A stretch of 64,000 nucleotides of DNA from Paraliobacillus ryukyuensis (GTDB lineage: Bacteria; Bacillota; Bacilli; Bacillales; Amphibacillaceae). Location of the stretch: positions 131,845 through 195,844 of the forward strand of contig NZ_QNRI01000005.1 in assembly GCF_003315295.1 (NCBI RefSeq), read 5' to 3'. The position numbers and the translations under genes were made by a program. Of the stretch, positions 8,493-16,461 are shown piece after piece. The first letter of the stretch is position 1. Each line of letters opens with the position of its first letter. Under the pieces are notes generated by a model, which ran no database searches, was not told the origin of the DNA, and was given only the letters and a program-made list of their open reading frames with translations.

Positions 8493-9407
8493 ATGGCTCA
8501 TAATCATACGCACGATCATAGTCATAGCCACAATCATAATGCTAATAAAAAAGCGTTACTTATTAGTTTTTGTTTAATTGCTGGCTTTATGGTAGTCGAA
8601 GTAATTGGCGGAATTATTACTAACAGCCTCGCGCTATTATCAGATGCTGGGCACATGTTAAGTGATGCCGCTTCCCTAGGTTTAAGCTTCTTCGCCTTTA
8701 AATACGGGGAAAAGGCTGCTACATCTTCTAAAACATTTGGTTACAAACGATTTGAAATATTAGCTGCATTTATCAACGGATTAGCATTAATGGTTATCTC
8801 TATTTATATCTTTTGGGAAGCTTTCCATAGATTTTTTGAACCACCTTCTGTAAGTGGATCAATGATGATTATTGCTATTATTGGTTTAATCGTCAATATT
8901 TTAGTAGCTTGGATTCTCATGCGTGGGGATACAAATGAAAACTTGAACTTACGCAGTGCTTTGTTACATGTGATGGGAGATCTTTTAGGTTCTGTGGGAG
9001 CAATTATTGCAGGTATTCTGATCTTAGTATTTGATTGGAATATTGCCGATCCAATCGCAAGTGTAATCGTTGCTATTCTTATTTTAGTAAGTGGGTGGCG
9101 AATAACACGTGATTCTATCCATGTATTAATGGAAGGTATACCAAGTAATATTGATCTAAAAGCTGTAGAAGATCAATTATTGCGCATCGATGGGGTACAC
9201 GAAGTGCATGATTTACATGTTTGGTCAATTACGTCTGATTTTCCAGCACTTAGTTGTCATCTCATTGTTCAGAGTGAGGTGAATCGTGATACACTTTTAC
9301 AAGAAGCTTCTTCCGTATTACACAACCAATTTGACCTTGATCACACAACGATTCAAATGGAAGGAGAAGGGACGTCGATTATCGATCATGAACATAGCTG
9401 CAATTAA
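8493..9407 (+). CDS. czcD: Cation diffusion facilitator, CzcD-type Zn2+/Co2+/Cd2+ efflux protein
   Basis: A 304-aa antiporter that exports divalent metals in exchange for protons or K+. The N-terminus is a His-rich loop (HNHTHDHSHSHNHN) and six membrane helices follow. The metal-binding pairs are visible as SDAGHMLSDA in helix 2 and HVMGDLLGS in helix 5. A cytoplasmic domain with HEVHDLHVWSI closes the protein. The ATG at 8493 follows AGGAGTGA; an upstream in-frame ATG at 8463 lies inside the operator and lacks a ribosome site. It forms an operon with the ArsR regulator 12 bases downstream. Confidence 0.93.
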   Translation: MAHNHTHDHSHSHNHNANKKALLISFCLIAGFMVVEVIGGIITNSLALLSDAGHMLSDAASLGLSFFAFKYGEKAATSSKTFGYKRFEILAAFINGLALMVISIYIFWEAFHRFFEPPSVSGSMMIIAIIGLIVNILVAWILMRGDTNENLNLRSALLHVMGDLLGSVGAIIAGILILVFDWNIADPIASVIVAILILVSGWRITRDSIHVLMEGIPSNIDLKAVEDQLLRIDGVHEVHDLHVWSITSDFPALSCHLIVQSEVNRDTLLQEASSVLHNQFDLDHTTIQMEGEGTSIIDHEHSCN

Positions 9408-9419
9408 AGAGGTGTTATA

Positions 9420-9737
9420 ATGAAAAACCTAAAAAAAGAAGACTATCAACCACTTGATGAGGAAACGCTATTTGTGGTATCTCAGACCTTTAAAGCATTA
9501 TCTGATCCTACACGCATTCGTATTTTACACCTTTTGTTTGAGAAAGAATGTTCTGTTACTGAAATATCCAACTGCTTAGAATTAAAACAATCCAATGTTT
9601 CCCATCAGTTACGTTTTTTAAAACAACTACGTCTTGTTAAATATCGCCGAGAAGGGAAAACAATTTATTATTCACATGATGATGAACACGTGATTAATAC
9701 GTTGCAACAGACCATTCATCACGCAAAACATCACTAA
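9420..9737 (+). CDS. czrA: ArsR/SmtB-family metal sensor, CzrA-like repressor
   Basis: A 105-aa winged-helix repressor. The recognition helix is in [15 protein letters not shown] (about 56-70). The C-terminal helix carries the alpha-5 metal site of Zn/Co sensors, D-x-H-x10-H-x2-H, as Asp88, His90, His101 and His104, so it should release DNA on binding Zn2+ or Co2+. It is cotranscribed with czcD and should act on the operator at 8451-8474. No alpha-3 Cys pair for Cd/Pb sensing is present. Confidence 0.88.
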   Translation: MKNLKKEDYQPLDEETLFVVSQTFKALSDPTRIRILHLLFEKECSVTEISNCLELKQSNVSHQLRFLKQLRLVKYRREGKTIYYSHDDEHVINTLQQTIHHAKHH

Positions 9738-9748
9738 TTAGAGCCAAT

Positions 9749-9802
9749 AACAAAATTACTCGCAATTGTTTGTTTAAAATAACAATTACGAGTAATTTTG
9801 TT
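9749..9802. terminator. Strong bidirectional terminator between czrA and spoVR
   Basis: A 22-bp near-perfect inverted repeat, AACAAAATTACTCG at one end and CGAGTAATTTTGTT at the other, with a 10-base loop. It is followed on the plus strand by TTTCCTTTCT. It serves czrA and may also serve the convergent spoVR. Confidence 0.7.
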
Positions 9803-9813
9803 TCCTTTCTATT

Positions 9814-11211
9814 TTATTTATTTCTTTTCATCACACGATCTCCATTATAAGTATAAACAACTGCTTTTTCATCAACTACGGTTTCTAAAGAAACAGCTCT
9901 TCCCCACAACTGGTAAAGATAAGGCATTGTTTTCTCTAAATACCGAAGATCTAACTCAATACCTTCATAATGATGCAATAAATATAATTCACCATTCTCT
10001 TGATAATCACCATTTTGTACTGTTATATAGGGAAATCCTCCATTTATCCGTTGATTAATTAATTGATCACGAACATGTTCCCAATTTTTGTCCACTACTT
10101 GATAATCTGATCCTTGTTTTTGGAACAAATATAAATCCTCTCGTTCTACAAAATCTTTCGTTAAGTAATTTCGCAAAAATGATATATCTGATTCCATCTC
10201 TCTAACTTCAAAGATTTTTTCACGTCCTGCACCAGGAACCACTCCCCGTTCTTTCATTTCTGCAGTTGGATGATCAAAACGCCGCTCAATATCTTCAAAC
10301 ATTCGCACACCTAAATAGTAAGGATTAATTCGGGTTTTAGAAGGCTGTACGACGTTTGCATTTAATGAAGCAAACTCAATGGACTCATCGCTAGTTAATG
10401 ATAATTCTCTTAAAATACGTTGATGCCAATAAGATGCCCAGCCTTCATTCATGATTTTGGTTTCTAGTTGCGGCCAAAAATAAAGCATTTCAGCTCGCAT
10501 CATGGTGAGAATATCTCTTTGCCAATCTTGTAACTTTTTACTGTGTTCTTCAATGAAAAGCAAAAGATCTTTTTCTGGTTGGAGAGGTAATTTTGCATGT
10601 TGACTTTTCCCTTGTTTGATTGGTTTTATTTGTTCATCAAGTTCCCAAAGGTCGTTATAAAGATTAACCTTTGGCTTACGTTGAACTTCTTCAACAATTG
10701 GATGATGTTTTATTAATGAAGGGTCGATATGTTCTTGTATAGCTAATACAGCGTCTAAGAATTGTTCTACTTCTGCTTTACCATACTGCTTTTCGTAAGC
10801 TGCGATACGTTCAGCAGTTGCAGACATACTTTCTACCATATCCCGTTGTGTATTTTTAAATCTAGCATTATTTTTAAAAAAGTCACAATGTGCTAAAACA
10901 TGAGCTACGATTAATTTGTTTTGAATCAGACTGTTTGTTTCAAGAAGGAATGCATAACATGGATTTGAATTGATAACTAATTCGTATATTTTACTTAACC
11001 CTAAATCATATTGTAGTTTCATCAGATGAAATTGTTTACCAAAACTCCAATGTGAAAATCGCGTCGGCATCCCATAGGCACCAAATGTGTAAATGACTTC
11101 AGGCGGACATATCTCATAACGCATAGGAAAAAAATCAAGTCCAAATCCTTTCGCAACTTCGGTGATCTCATCAATGGCGGTCTCCAATTGCTTAAGATCT
11201 GCTTGCTTCAT
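9814..11211 (-). CDS. spoVR: Stage V sporulation protein R (SpoVR)
   Basis: A 465-aa cytoplasmic protein of the SpoVR/YcgB family, required in B. subtilis for normal spore cortex formation. Recognised from the conserved core: [15 protein letters not shown] near the N-terminus, [38 protein letters not shown], and an ARGRE-like region late in the chain. Length matches the family. The ATG follows GAGGTGATT. A sigma-E-like promoter lies upstream. Genetically and phylogenetically the family goes with PrkA and YhbH, both also in this window on the same strand. The biochemical role is unknown. Confidence 0.93.
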   Translation of the reverse strand: MKQADLKQLETAIDEITEVAKGFGLDFFPMRYEICPPEVIYTFGAYGMPTRFSHWSFGKQFHLMKLQYDLGLSKIYELVINSNPCYAFLLETNSLIQNKLIVAHVLAHCDFFKNNARFKNTQRDMVESMSATAERIAAYEKQYGKAEVEQFLDAVLAIQEHIDPSLIKHHPIVEEVQRKPKVNLYNDLWELDEQIKPIKQGKSQHAKLPLQPEKDLLLFIEEHSKKLQDWQRDILTMMRAEMLYFWPQLETKIMNEGWASYWHQRILRELSLTSDESIEFASLNANVVQPSKTRINPYYLGVRMFEDIERRFDHPTAEMKERGVVPGAGREKIFEVREMESDISFLRNYLTKDFVEREDLYLFQKQGSDYQVVDKNWEHVRDQLINQRINGGFPYITVQNGDYQENGELYLLHHYEGIELDLRYLEKTMPYLYQLWGRAVSLETVVDEKAVVYTYNGDRVMKRNK

Positions 11212-11240
11212 CCAATCACCTCTTATTTCTGAATTAATTC

Positions 11241-11269
11241 AGTATATGAGAAGAGACGAGGTATGATGA
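11241..11269 (-). promoter_or_regulatory. Candidate sigma-E promoter of spoVR
   Basis: On the minus strand TCATCAT (11263-11269) lies 14 bases before CATATACT (11241-11248). The sigma-E consensus is roughly KMATATT, 14-15 bases, CATACAMT, giving 5 of 7 and 7 of 8 matches. A perfect 14-bp palindrome CTGAATTAATTCAG (11229-11242) abuts it. Confidence 0.45.
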
Positions 11270-11300
11270 AAGGAAGTGAACTTGATTATGCTCGTTATCT

Positions 11301-11561
11301 TTATCTACTTTTGACTAACAGGTTGACTGCTTCATTTACATATTCTGAGGAGTCTTCCCCTTGTTCTTCTGCTTTTCTTACACATTCTACTAGGTTCGAA
11401 CTAACGACAACACCCATCGTACGATCCATAGCAGTACGAACTGCTGACATCTGAGTGATTAAATCTTTACAATCGCTTCCTTCTTCCATCATTTTAAGAA
11501 TTCCGCGAATTTGTCCTTCCATACGTTTTACTCTATTTTTCATTTGTGGTGTGTATTCCAT
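11301..11561 (-). CDS. CsoR/CstR-family repressor, persulfide-sensor type
   Basis: An 86-aa all-helical repressor of the DUF156 (CsoR/RcnR) family. CsoR proper binds Cu(I) through Cys-His-Cys; here the equivalent residues are Cys31, Asn56 and Cys60. The His is lost and the two cysteines remain at exactly the positions used by CstR, which senses persulfides and polysulfides through Cys31-Cys60 cross-linking. It is therefore called CstR-like rather than copper-sensing. It lies 17 bases downstream of a rhodanese-like gene, the usual partner class, and a CsoR-family operator precedes that gene. Confidence 0.75.
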   Translation of the reverse strand: MEYTPQMKNRVKRMEGQIRGILKMMEEGSDCKDLITQMSAVRTAMDRTMGVVVSSNLVECVRKAEEQGEDSSEYVNEAVNLLVKSR

Positions 11562-11578
11562 TCCAATCCCCCCTCTAA

Positions 11579-11944
11579 TTAAATAATTTCATTAGCTTCA
11601 CGTGGACATTGACATTTGGTAATCGTATAGCCGATTACTTGATAACCTTTTTGTTTTAATATCCTTGTTGCAAGATTTCTTTCTATTTTATCCGATGCAA
11701 TTAAATATATTTGTTTGGAAGGAATTTGATTATGATACCTTCTTAAATACGCAACGGGCATTAAGATAGAATCAGCAATTGCTCCTTTTGATGAATCATT
11801 GTAATCACGAATATCTACTTTTACATTTGTCTTATTTTCACTTAATTGCTGCATATCAATACACGGTATTCCTTTAATAGGAAAGTAACGGATATAAATC
11901 AAGTAACCGATAAACAACAAACATATGAGCGCAAAAAAATACAT
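11579..11944 (-). CDS. Membrane-anchored rhodanese-like protein, catalytic Cys lost
   Basis: A 121-aa protein with an N-terminal membrane helix (residues 2-18) followed by one rhodanese-like domain (DMQQLSENKTNVKVDIRD, LMPVAYLRRY, then QIYLIASDKIERN). In active rhodaneses the strand QIYLI is followed by the sulfur-carrying Cys; here it is Ala-Ser, so this domain should not transfer sulfur. A CQC motif near the C-terminus (KCQCPRE) is the only cysteine cluster. It precedes the CstR-like gene in one operon. The role is unclear; it could be a membrane docking or sulfane-sulfur relay factor. Confidence 0.7.
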   Translation of the reverse strand: MYFFALICLLFIGYLIYIRYFPIKGIPCIDMQQLSENKTNVKVDIRDYNDSSKGAIADSILMPVAYLRRYHNQIPSKQIYLIASDKIERNLATRILKQKGYQVIGYTITKCQCPREANEII

Positions 11945-11981
11945 AGGAACCCCCCACCCCTATCGTTTACACATGCATTAT

Positions 11982-11997
11982 ATACCCAATAAGGTAT
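11982..11997. promoter_or_regulatory. CsoR/CstR-type operator
   Basis: ATACCCAATAAGGTAT reads as ATACC and GGTAT around a six-base centre. Operators of this family are typically ATACCC/GGGTAT inverted repeats. It lies 38 bases before the start of the rhodanese-like gene that heads the CstR-like operon. Confidence 0.6.
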
Positions 11998-12142
11998 TTC
12001 AGTCAACTAATTAAATTACGCCATTATATGTTTTGTACATTTTATCGTGCAAGAAATGTTGTTATTAGTGTTGAATGAAATATAGGACATGGAGAAGATT
12101 GTACTATCCATGTCCTTTCACTAGGGAATAGACCTAAATTAT

Positions 12143-13519
12143 TTAAATAGAAGAATCTCTAACTGAACTCCAATAATGAACAAGTGTTTCCATTCCTTTA
12201 GTAAAATTATCTAGGGGAAAGCTTTCATTTGGAGAATGCAAGCGATCATTCGGTGTACCAAAACCAAGCAGTACAATCGGCATTTGATAGATCGCATCAA
12301 TCCATTCTACCACAGGAATGGAACCACCCATACGGACATAAACCGTTTCTTTACCAAAAGCTTTCGTATAGCTTTCTGCAGCTGTTTTTATTAACGAATG
12401 ATCCGGATCGACTTTGTATGCTTTGGCAGACAGCGGCTCTTTTTTCACTTCTATGCGAACACCTTTAGGGGTATGCGCTTCTAGATGCTTAATCACTAAA
12501 TCTTGAATGTGATCAGGTTCTTGACCTGGCACAAGTCGACACGTGATTTTCGCTGTTGCTGTAGCAGGGATAATTGTTTTTGTTCCTTCACCTTGATAGC
12601 CACTATACAATCCATTGATTTCTAACGTTGGTCGAGCCATCGTATGTTCTTTTGCCGTGTAACCTTGTTCTGAAACAGTTTCTGGAATACCTGTTGATCT
12701 GACATAGTCTTCACTCGGTACTTCTGCAATCAGTTCGCGCTCTGCTTGACTAATTGGTTCGACTTGATCATAAAAACCCTTTACTTGAACCACTTCGTTT
12801 TCGTCTTTTAACGATGCTAATACATGTGCCATCGCTATCGCTGGGTTACGAACAGCCCCACCATACATACCCGAATGTAAATCATTTACTGGTCCGTGTA
12901 GTGAGAATTCCAGACCTGTAAATCCTTTCAAACCATACAAAATAGTTGGTTGATCTTCTGCAACCATACCAGAATCGGAAATTAAAGCAAAATCAGCTTG
13001 AAACTGCTCTTTTTTCTCATTAAGTATTTCATATAAGTTTTCACTACCAATTTCTTCTTCACCTTCAATACAAACTTTTACATTAATTGGTAGTTTTCCT
13101 TCTGTTTTCATAAAAGCTTCGAATACGGCGAGATGCATGAAGACTTGGCCTTTATCATCACTTGATCCTCTAGCATATAGCCTGCCCCCTCGTTCCTCAG
13201 GTCGGAAAGGTTCACTGTCCCAGAGTTCCAACGGATCTGCTGGTTGCACGTCATAATGGCCATAGAATAAAACAGTTGGTGCATTTTCACCTGCTCCAAG
13301 CCATTCACCATATACCAGTGGATGGCCTTGTGTTGCTTGGACTTCAGCTTTATCAAACCCGATATCATTTAAGTAATCCTTAACATAAGTAGCCGCTTTT
13401 GTTACATCTTCTTTATATGTAGAATCGGTACTTACACTAGGGATAGATAAAAATTCATATAATGCATTTAATTGTTTTTTACGGTGTTTTTTTAAATAGT
13501 TTAACACTTGTTCAGTCAT
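12143..13519 (-). CDS. M20-family dipeptidase
   Basis: A 458-aa cytoplasmic metallopeptidase of the M20 family (carnosinase/PepV-like branch), hydrolysing dipeptides with two Zn ions. The metal site is visible as YGHYDVQPADP, ARGSSDDKGQ and CIEGEEEIGSE, where the two adjacent Glu include the catalytic base. The dimerisation (lid) domain follows the GLKGFTGLEFSLHGP segment, and a C-terminal GGSIPVVEW completes the fold. The ATG at 13519 is chosen because AAGG lies a normal distance upstream; a GTG three codons earlier does not have a spaced site. Confidence 0.88.
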   Translation of the reverse strand: MTEQVLNYLKKHRKKQLNALYEFLSIPSVSTDSTYKEDVTKAATYVKDYLNDIGFDKAEVQATQGHPLVYGEWLGAGENAPTVLFYGHYDVQPADPLELWDSEPFRPEERGGRLYARGSSDDKGQVFMHLAVFEAFMKTEGKLPINVKVCIEGEEEIGSENLYEILNEKKEQFQADFALISDSGMVAEDQPTILYGLKGFTGLEFSLHGPVNDLHSGMYGGAVRNPAIAMAHVLASLKDENEVVQVKGFYDQVEPISQAERELIAEVPSEDYVRSTGIPETVSEQGYTAKEHTMARPTLEINGLYSGYQGEGTKTIIPATATAKITCRLVPGQEPDHIQDLVIKHLEAHTPKGVRIEVKKEPLSAKAYKVDPDHSLIKTAAESYTKAFGKETVYVRMGGSIPVVEWIDAIYQMPIVLLGFGTPNDRLHSPNESFPLDNFTKGMETLVHYWSSVRDSSI

Positions 13520-13552
13520 TCTTTTCACCCTTCACTTAAATATTTTATGTAG

Positions 13553-13583
13553 AAAAAGAGCAGAGAACCCCGTGCTCCACTCT
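13553..13583 (-). terminator. Terminator of luxS
   Basis: On the minus strand GAGCA and TGCTC close a GC-rich loop, extended outward by AGAG/CTCT, and CTCTTTTTCT follows. It lies just past the luxS stop codon. Confidence 0.6.
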
Positions 13584-13586
13584 TCA

Positions 13587-14051
13587 TTATGCAAAAACAA
13601 TATGCCACTGTCCTTTTTCTTTAAGCATATCAGAAGCAATTTGTTTTGCACCTTTCAAACTATGATTTGCAGCCCAGCCACACTGTATTTCATTACATGC
13701 AGGCACTTCAGTTGCAGCTAACACATCATTTAATGTTTTTTCTAATGCATCCAAAATATCCTCATAGCTATCATTATTTAAGATCTGTAGATAAAAACCT
13801 GTTTGACACCCCATTGGCCCTATATCAAGAATATTATCAATATGATTGCGAATATTCTCTGCCATTAAATGCTCAATGGAATGCAAACCTGGCATGTCCA
13901 TATGTTCTTGGTTTGGCTGACAAAAACGAATGTCATATTTATATACCTTATCCCCATGTTGCCCTGTGGTAACACCAACTAATCGTACATATGGGGCTTT
14001 TACTTGTGTATGATCTAAATTAAAACTCTCCACATTCATTTGCTTTGTCAT
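13587..14051 (-). CDS. luxS: S-ribosylhomocysteine lyase LuxS
   Basis: A 154-aa Fe2+/Zn2+ enzyme that cleaves S-ribosylhomocysteine to homocysteine and DPD, the precursor of autoinducer-2, in the activated methyl cycle. The metal ligands are the HSIEH motif (His57, His61) and the Cys in [11 protein letters not shown]; the catalytic Cys lies in MGCQTGFYL. Length is normal for the family. The ATG follows GGAGGATAA. It is a single-gene unit with its own terminator, 67 bases upstream of the dipeptidase on the same strand. Confidence 0.96.
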   Translation of the reverse strand: MTKQMNVESFNLDHTQVKAPYVRLVGVTTGQHGDKVYKYDIRFCQPNQEHMDMPGLHSIEHLMAENIRNHIDNILDIGPMGCQTGFYLQILNNDSYEDILDALEKTLNDVLAATEVPACNEIQCGWAANHSLKGAKQIASDMLKEKGQWHIVFA

Positions 14052-14146
14052 TTATCCTCCACTCCTTTGCTAGTATGTTACTCGTTTTTCTTATAAAATT
14101 AAGATAACACAATTTTCTAGTTCCTAAAAGGATTATAAATGGTAAA

Positions 14147-14172
14147 AGCGACTGCTAACATAAGCAGTCGCT
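14147..14172 (-). terminator. Terminator of the YhcN/YlaJ lipoprotein gene
   Basis: Perfect 10-bp stem AGCGACTGCT/AGCAGTCGCT with a six-base loop, followed on the minus strand by TTTTACC. Confidence 0.8.
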
Positions 14173-14178
14173 TCATTT

Positions 14179-14835
14179 TTACTGTTGTGCTTGTGGGAAT
14201 ATCCGTTGAATCATATTTCCCATTTGATCAAAGAAGCCTTCGACAGGATCTCCGTTTGCCATATCATCAGCATAATCAGTAGTTAAGTTAACAAAATCAG
14301 GGTTTGTTGAAACATACACATAATCAATGTTATATTCCTCTGACTTTACAAGTTTTGCAATGTCTTCTTTTATCTTGTCACTCATTTTCCCCTTGTTATC
14401 TTTTACTTTTGCTGCTACATATGCGTTATTACCCATGGTTAAAACATAAGCGTTATCGATATTATCCATTTTTGATGTGATCCGTTTAGTAGCTTTTTTT
14501 GATACTTTATATTGTTCGTCTTGTTGACGATTATTTATATGGCTATATCGACCTCGACCAATATTATTGGTTGCACCACCATATTGGTCATTGTTCATTC
14601 GGTTATTATCTGCAGTTAAATCTTGATCTCGTTGATACGTACCATCATAAGTTGTACGATTATTTTGATTTGCTCGATTATAACCACCTTGCATTGGTGC
14701 TTCAATTCTACTGTCGTTTCGGACAGGTTGCAAATTATCAGGCTGATTTTGGCCAACCTCATAATTATTACCTGCCCCACAAGCAGTTAAGGTTATCAAG
14801 GCAGCTGTTGATATTGTGATTTTTTTAAAATTCAA
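14179..14835 (-). CDS. YhcN/YlaJ-family sporulation lipoprotein
   Basis: A 218-aa lipoprotein of the YhcN/YlaJ family, found in forespore membranes of bacilli. The signal peptide ends LTACG. A low-complexity Asn/Gln/Asp/Arg-rich linker covers roughly residues 25-110. The conserved domain follows with KRITSKMDNIDNAYVLTMGN and AAKVKD and the C-terminal DPDF-like motif, here STNPDFV. The TTG start at 14833-14835 is selected because AAAGGAGG lies eight bases upstream; the longer upstream frame begins with non-signal-like sequence. It is monocistronic. Confidence 0.85.
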   Translation of the reverse strand: MNFKKITISTAALITLTACGAGNNYEVGQNQPDNLQPVRNDSRIEAPMQGGYNRANQNNRTTYDGTYQRDQDLTADNNRMNNDQYGGATNNIGRGRYSHINNRQQDEQYKVSKKATKRITSKMDNIDNAYVLTMGNNAYVAAKVKDNKGKMSDKIKEDIAKLVKSEEYNIDYVYVSTNPDFVNLTTDYADDMANGDPVEGFFDQMGNMIQRIFPQAQQ

Positions 14836-14975
14836 CTTTAACTCCTCCTTTATCAGAGTCAACCTTATTTTGTTTAAATGAAGGAGTTTTATACAAGTCA
14901 AAAAATCTCTTTTTTCGGATACACAAAATGTGATGCTTTTGCATATCATTTAACATATGGAAGTGATTCCAATAA

Positions 14976-15152
14976 TGTAGTGGCTTAATTCAACGATCTT
15001 TTAGCCACAATAAACATGAACCCTTAGAAATCTTCGACGATAACTTTGTTCGTATAAACATTGAACAAGAAGGCTAACTTCCAACCAGAAACGCGAACAA
15101 TGTTTACCTGCTGAGAAAAGACAAACATTCCAGTGTAATGGAATATTTTTAA
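14976..15152 (+). pseudogene. Remnant of an unidentified gene with an in-frame stop
   Basis: One frame reads as protein across a TAA at 15075-15077. The first part includes HEPLEIFDDNFVRINIEQEG; the second begins LPTRNANNVYLL and ends KHSSVMEYF at the stop 15150-15152. There is no start codon with a ribosome site at its head. Composition looks like real coding sequence, but I do not recognise the family. Two inverted repeats here (15055-15063 with 15098-15106, and 15127-15144) may be coincidental. Confidence 0.4.
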
Positions 15153-15167
15153 AAGGGGCAATAAATT

Positions 15168-15407
15168 ATGAACATTCCCGATTACGATAAAGCACTATAC
15201 TTTACCCTTTGGGGTCAATGGGATGACTTACTCATTCTAATGGTTAGAACCCAAGATGATTTTTTATCCAAAAAAATTGAAACATTTCTACACGCTTTTC
15301 ATTATAGCCATAGTGAACAACAAATCATGAGCAGTCACGATTCATTGCTTCATTATATCGATCATGCAATGAGAGACAATCCAATTGAGACCGTTGAAGT
15401 ATTTTAA
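15168..15407 (+). CDS. YhdB-like small protein
   Basis: A 79-aa acidic, soluble protein without membrane segments. The pattern DYDKALYFTLWGQWDDLLILMVRT, with charged and aromatic residues in the second half, resembles the YhdB family of bacilli, whose function is unknown. AAAAGGGG lies ten bases before the ATG. It is monocistronic and converges on sigI. The family assignment comes from memory of the pattern and is moderately sure. Confidence 0.6.
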   Translation: MNIPDYDKALYFTLWGQWDDLLILMVRTQDDFLSKKIETFLHAFHYSHSEQQIMSSHDSLLHYIDHAMRDNPIETVEVF

Positions 15408-15498
15408 AGTGATCGAACCGAACTATTGTCCAAGTATTTAGCTGGCATAGTTCGGTTTTTTATGTTATCGGCTGTTAATTAAATTTATATTTACCTTT

Positions 15499-16263
15499 TT
15501 ACATATTTTTATCCATGCACAGGTCGCCCGTTTGCAAGTTAGCTATAATATATTCAGATAAGTACAAGAAATCGTTATCCAAAATAATAAATATAGCTAA
15601 AATATATTTTCTATTTCTTTCCAAAGTTTTTTTGCTTACTCTCACTTTTTGGGCTAACAGCTTCATCGGCAACTGTTTCTTTTGCCGAACATACCATTTA
15701 AGTGAATCATCATTATAAAGCAAATAACCAATTTCCATAGCTGAGCGTCTTGCGTCTTTATGTTTTGGAGCAACCTGGATTAATTCTTGTAATGAAAATT
15801 TATATGCTAACAACTGTTCACAAAAATGATTAATTTCTTGTTTGCGATGCCATGTATCCTGTTCTAATTGAAAAGCTCTGCTCGTTGCAACTATTTCAAA
15901 AGGGCTTTCCATCTTTTCTTGATCATTAACTAAGTCATCTAGTGAAGATACCTTCGTGTGCTTACTTTGTTTGCGAATATAATCAATTGTCTTACGATGA
16001 ATGATGAGTCGTGCAAACGCAAGAAAAGATTTACCCTTCTCAAGGGAATAATAATTAATTGCTTCGTAAAAAGCGAACAGACCAATACTAAATTCATCAT
16101 CCTTATACGGATCGATATATCGCTTGCAGACCTCAGATGTACATTTGGCTATAAAAGGTTTATAAGCTTGAAGTAACTTATGTTGTAATGGTTTGTTTCC
16201 TGCTTGTATTTGACACACGATTGCTTCTATTGAGTCATCTTGTATAGCTATTTGTGCTTTCAA
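15499..16263 (-). CDS. sigI: RNA polymerase sigma factor SigI
   Basis: A 254-aa sigma-70-family factor of the SigI group. The N-terminal region-2 homologue has the SigI hallmark YKDDEFSIGLFAFYEAI, followed by LEKGKSFLAFARLIIHRKTIDYIR. A C-terminal domain with KLLAQKVRVSKKTLERNRKYI is the helix-turn-helix. In B. subtilis SigI responds to heat and cell-wall stress and is held by the anti-sigma factor RsgI, encoded just downstream. Here nothing resembling rsgI follows; the next gene is a convergent yhdB-like gene. The start is uncertain: TTG codons at 16263 and 16278 are both possible, with GGTGGTG favouring 16263. Confidence 0.88.
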   Translation of the reverse strand: MKAQIAIQDDSIEAIVCQIQAGNKPLQHKLLQAYKPFIAKCTSEVCKRYIDPYKDDEFSIGLFAFYEAINYYSLEKGKSFLAFARLIIHRKTIDYIRKQSKHTKVSSLDDLVNDQEKMESPFEIVATSRAFQLEQDTWHRKQEINHFCEQLLAYKFSLQELIQVAPKHKDARRSAMEIGYLLYNDDSLKWYVRQKKQLPMKLLAQKVRVSKKTLERNRKYILAIFIILDNDFLYLSEYIIANLQTGDLCMDKNM

Positions 16264-16341
16264 ACTTAACACCACCAATATTACAGATATCTTGCAAATT
16301 ATACGTCATTTGCGAAGAATATGATATTTTTCGTACAATAA

Positions 16342-16366
16342 ATCTTACCTAAAATTAGTGTAAGAT
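16342..16366. repeat. Inverted repeat upstream of sigI
   Basis: ATCTTAC (16342-16348) and GTAAGAT (16360-16366) form a 7-bp inverted repeat around an AT-rich 11-base centre, about 80 bases before sigI. It may be an operator. A TATAAT lies closer to the gene without a clear -35 box, and I see no ACCCC/CGAA SigI-type promoter. Confidence 0.3.
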
Positions 16367-16401
16367 ACTATCACAAACATATAACATTTCATTAAAAAAA
16401 A

Positions 16402-16439
16402 ATATCAAAAAATAGTCGAATCGCACTATCTTTTGATAT
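16402..16439 (-). terminator. Terminator between the S1C protease and sigI
   Basis: Arms ATATCAAAAAATAGT and ACTATCTTTTGATAT pair with one mismatch, and the minus strand continues with nine T. This separates transcription of the protease gene from sigI. Confidence 0.8.
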
Positions 16440-16461
16440 GTTTGAAAAATTAAATAGATTC

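Noticed and set aside
16279..16400. SigI-type autoregulatory promoter
   Set aside because: No ACCCC-type -35 with a CGAA-type -10 could be found.
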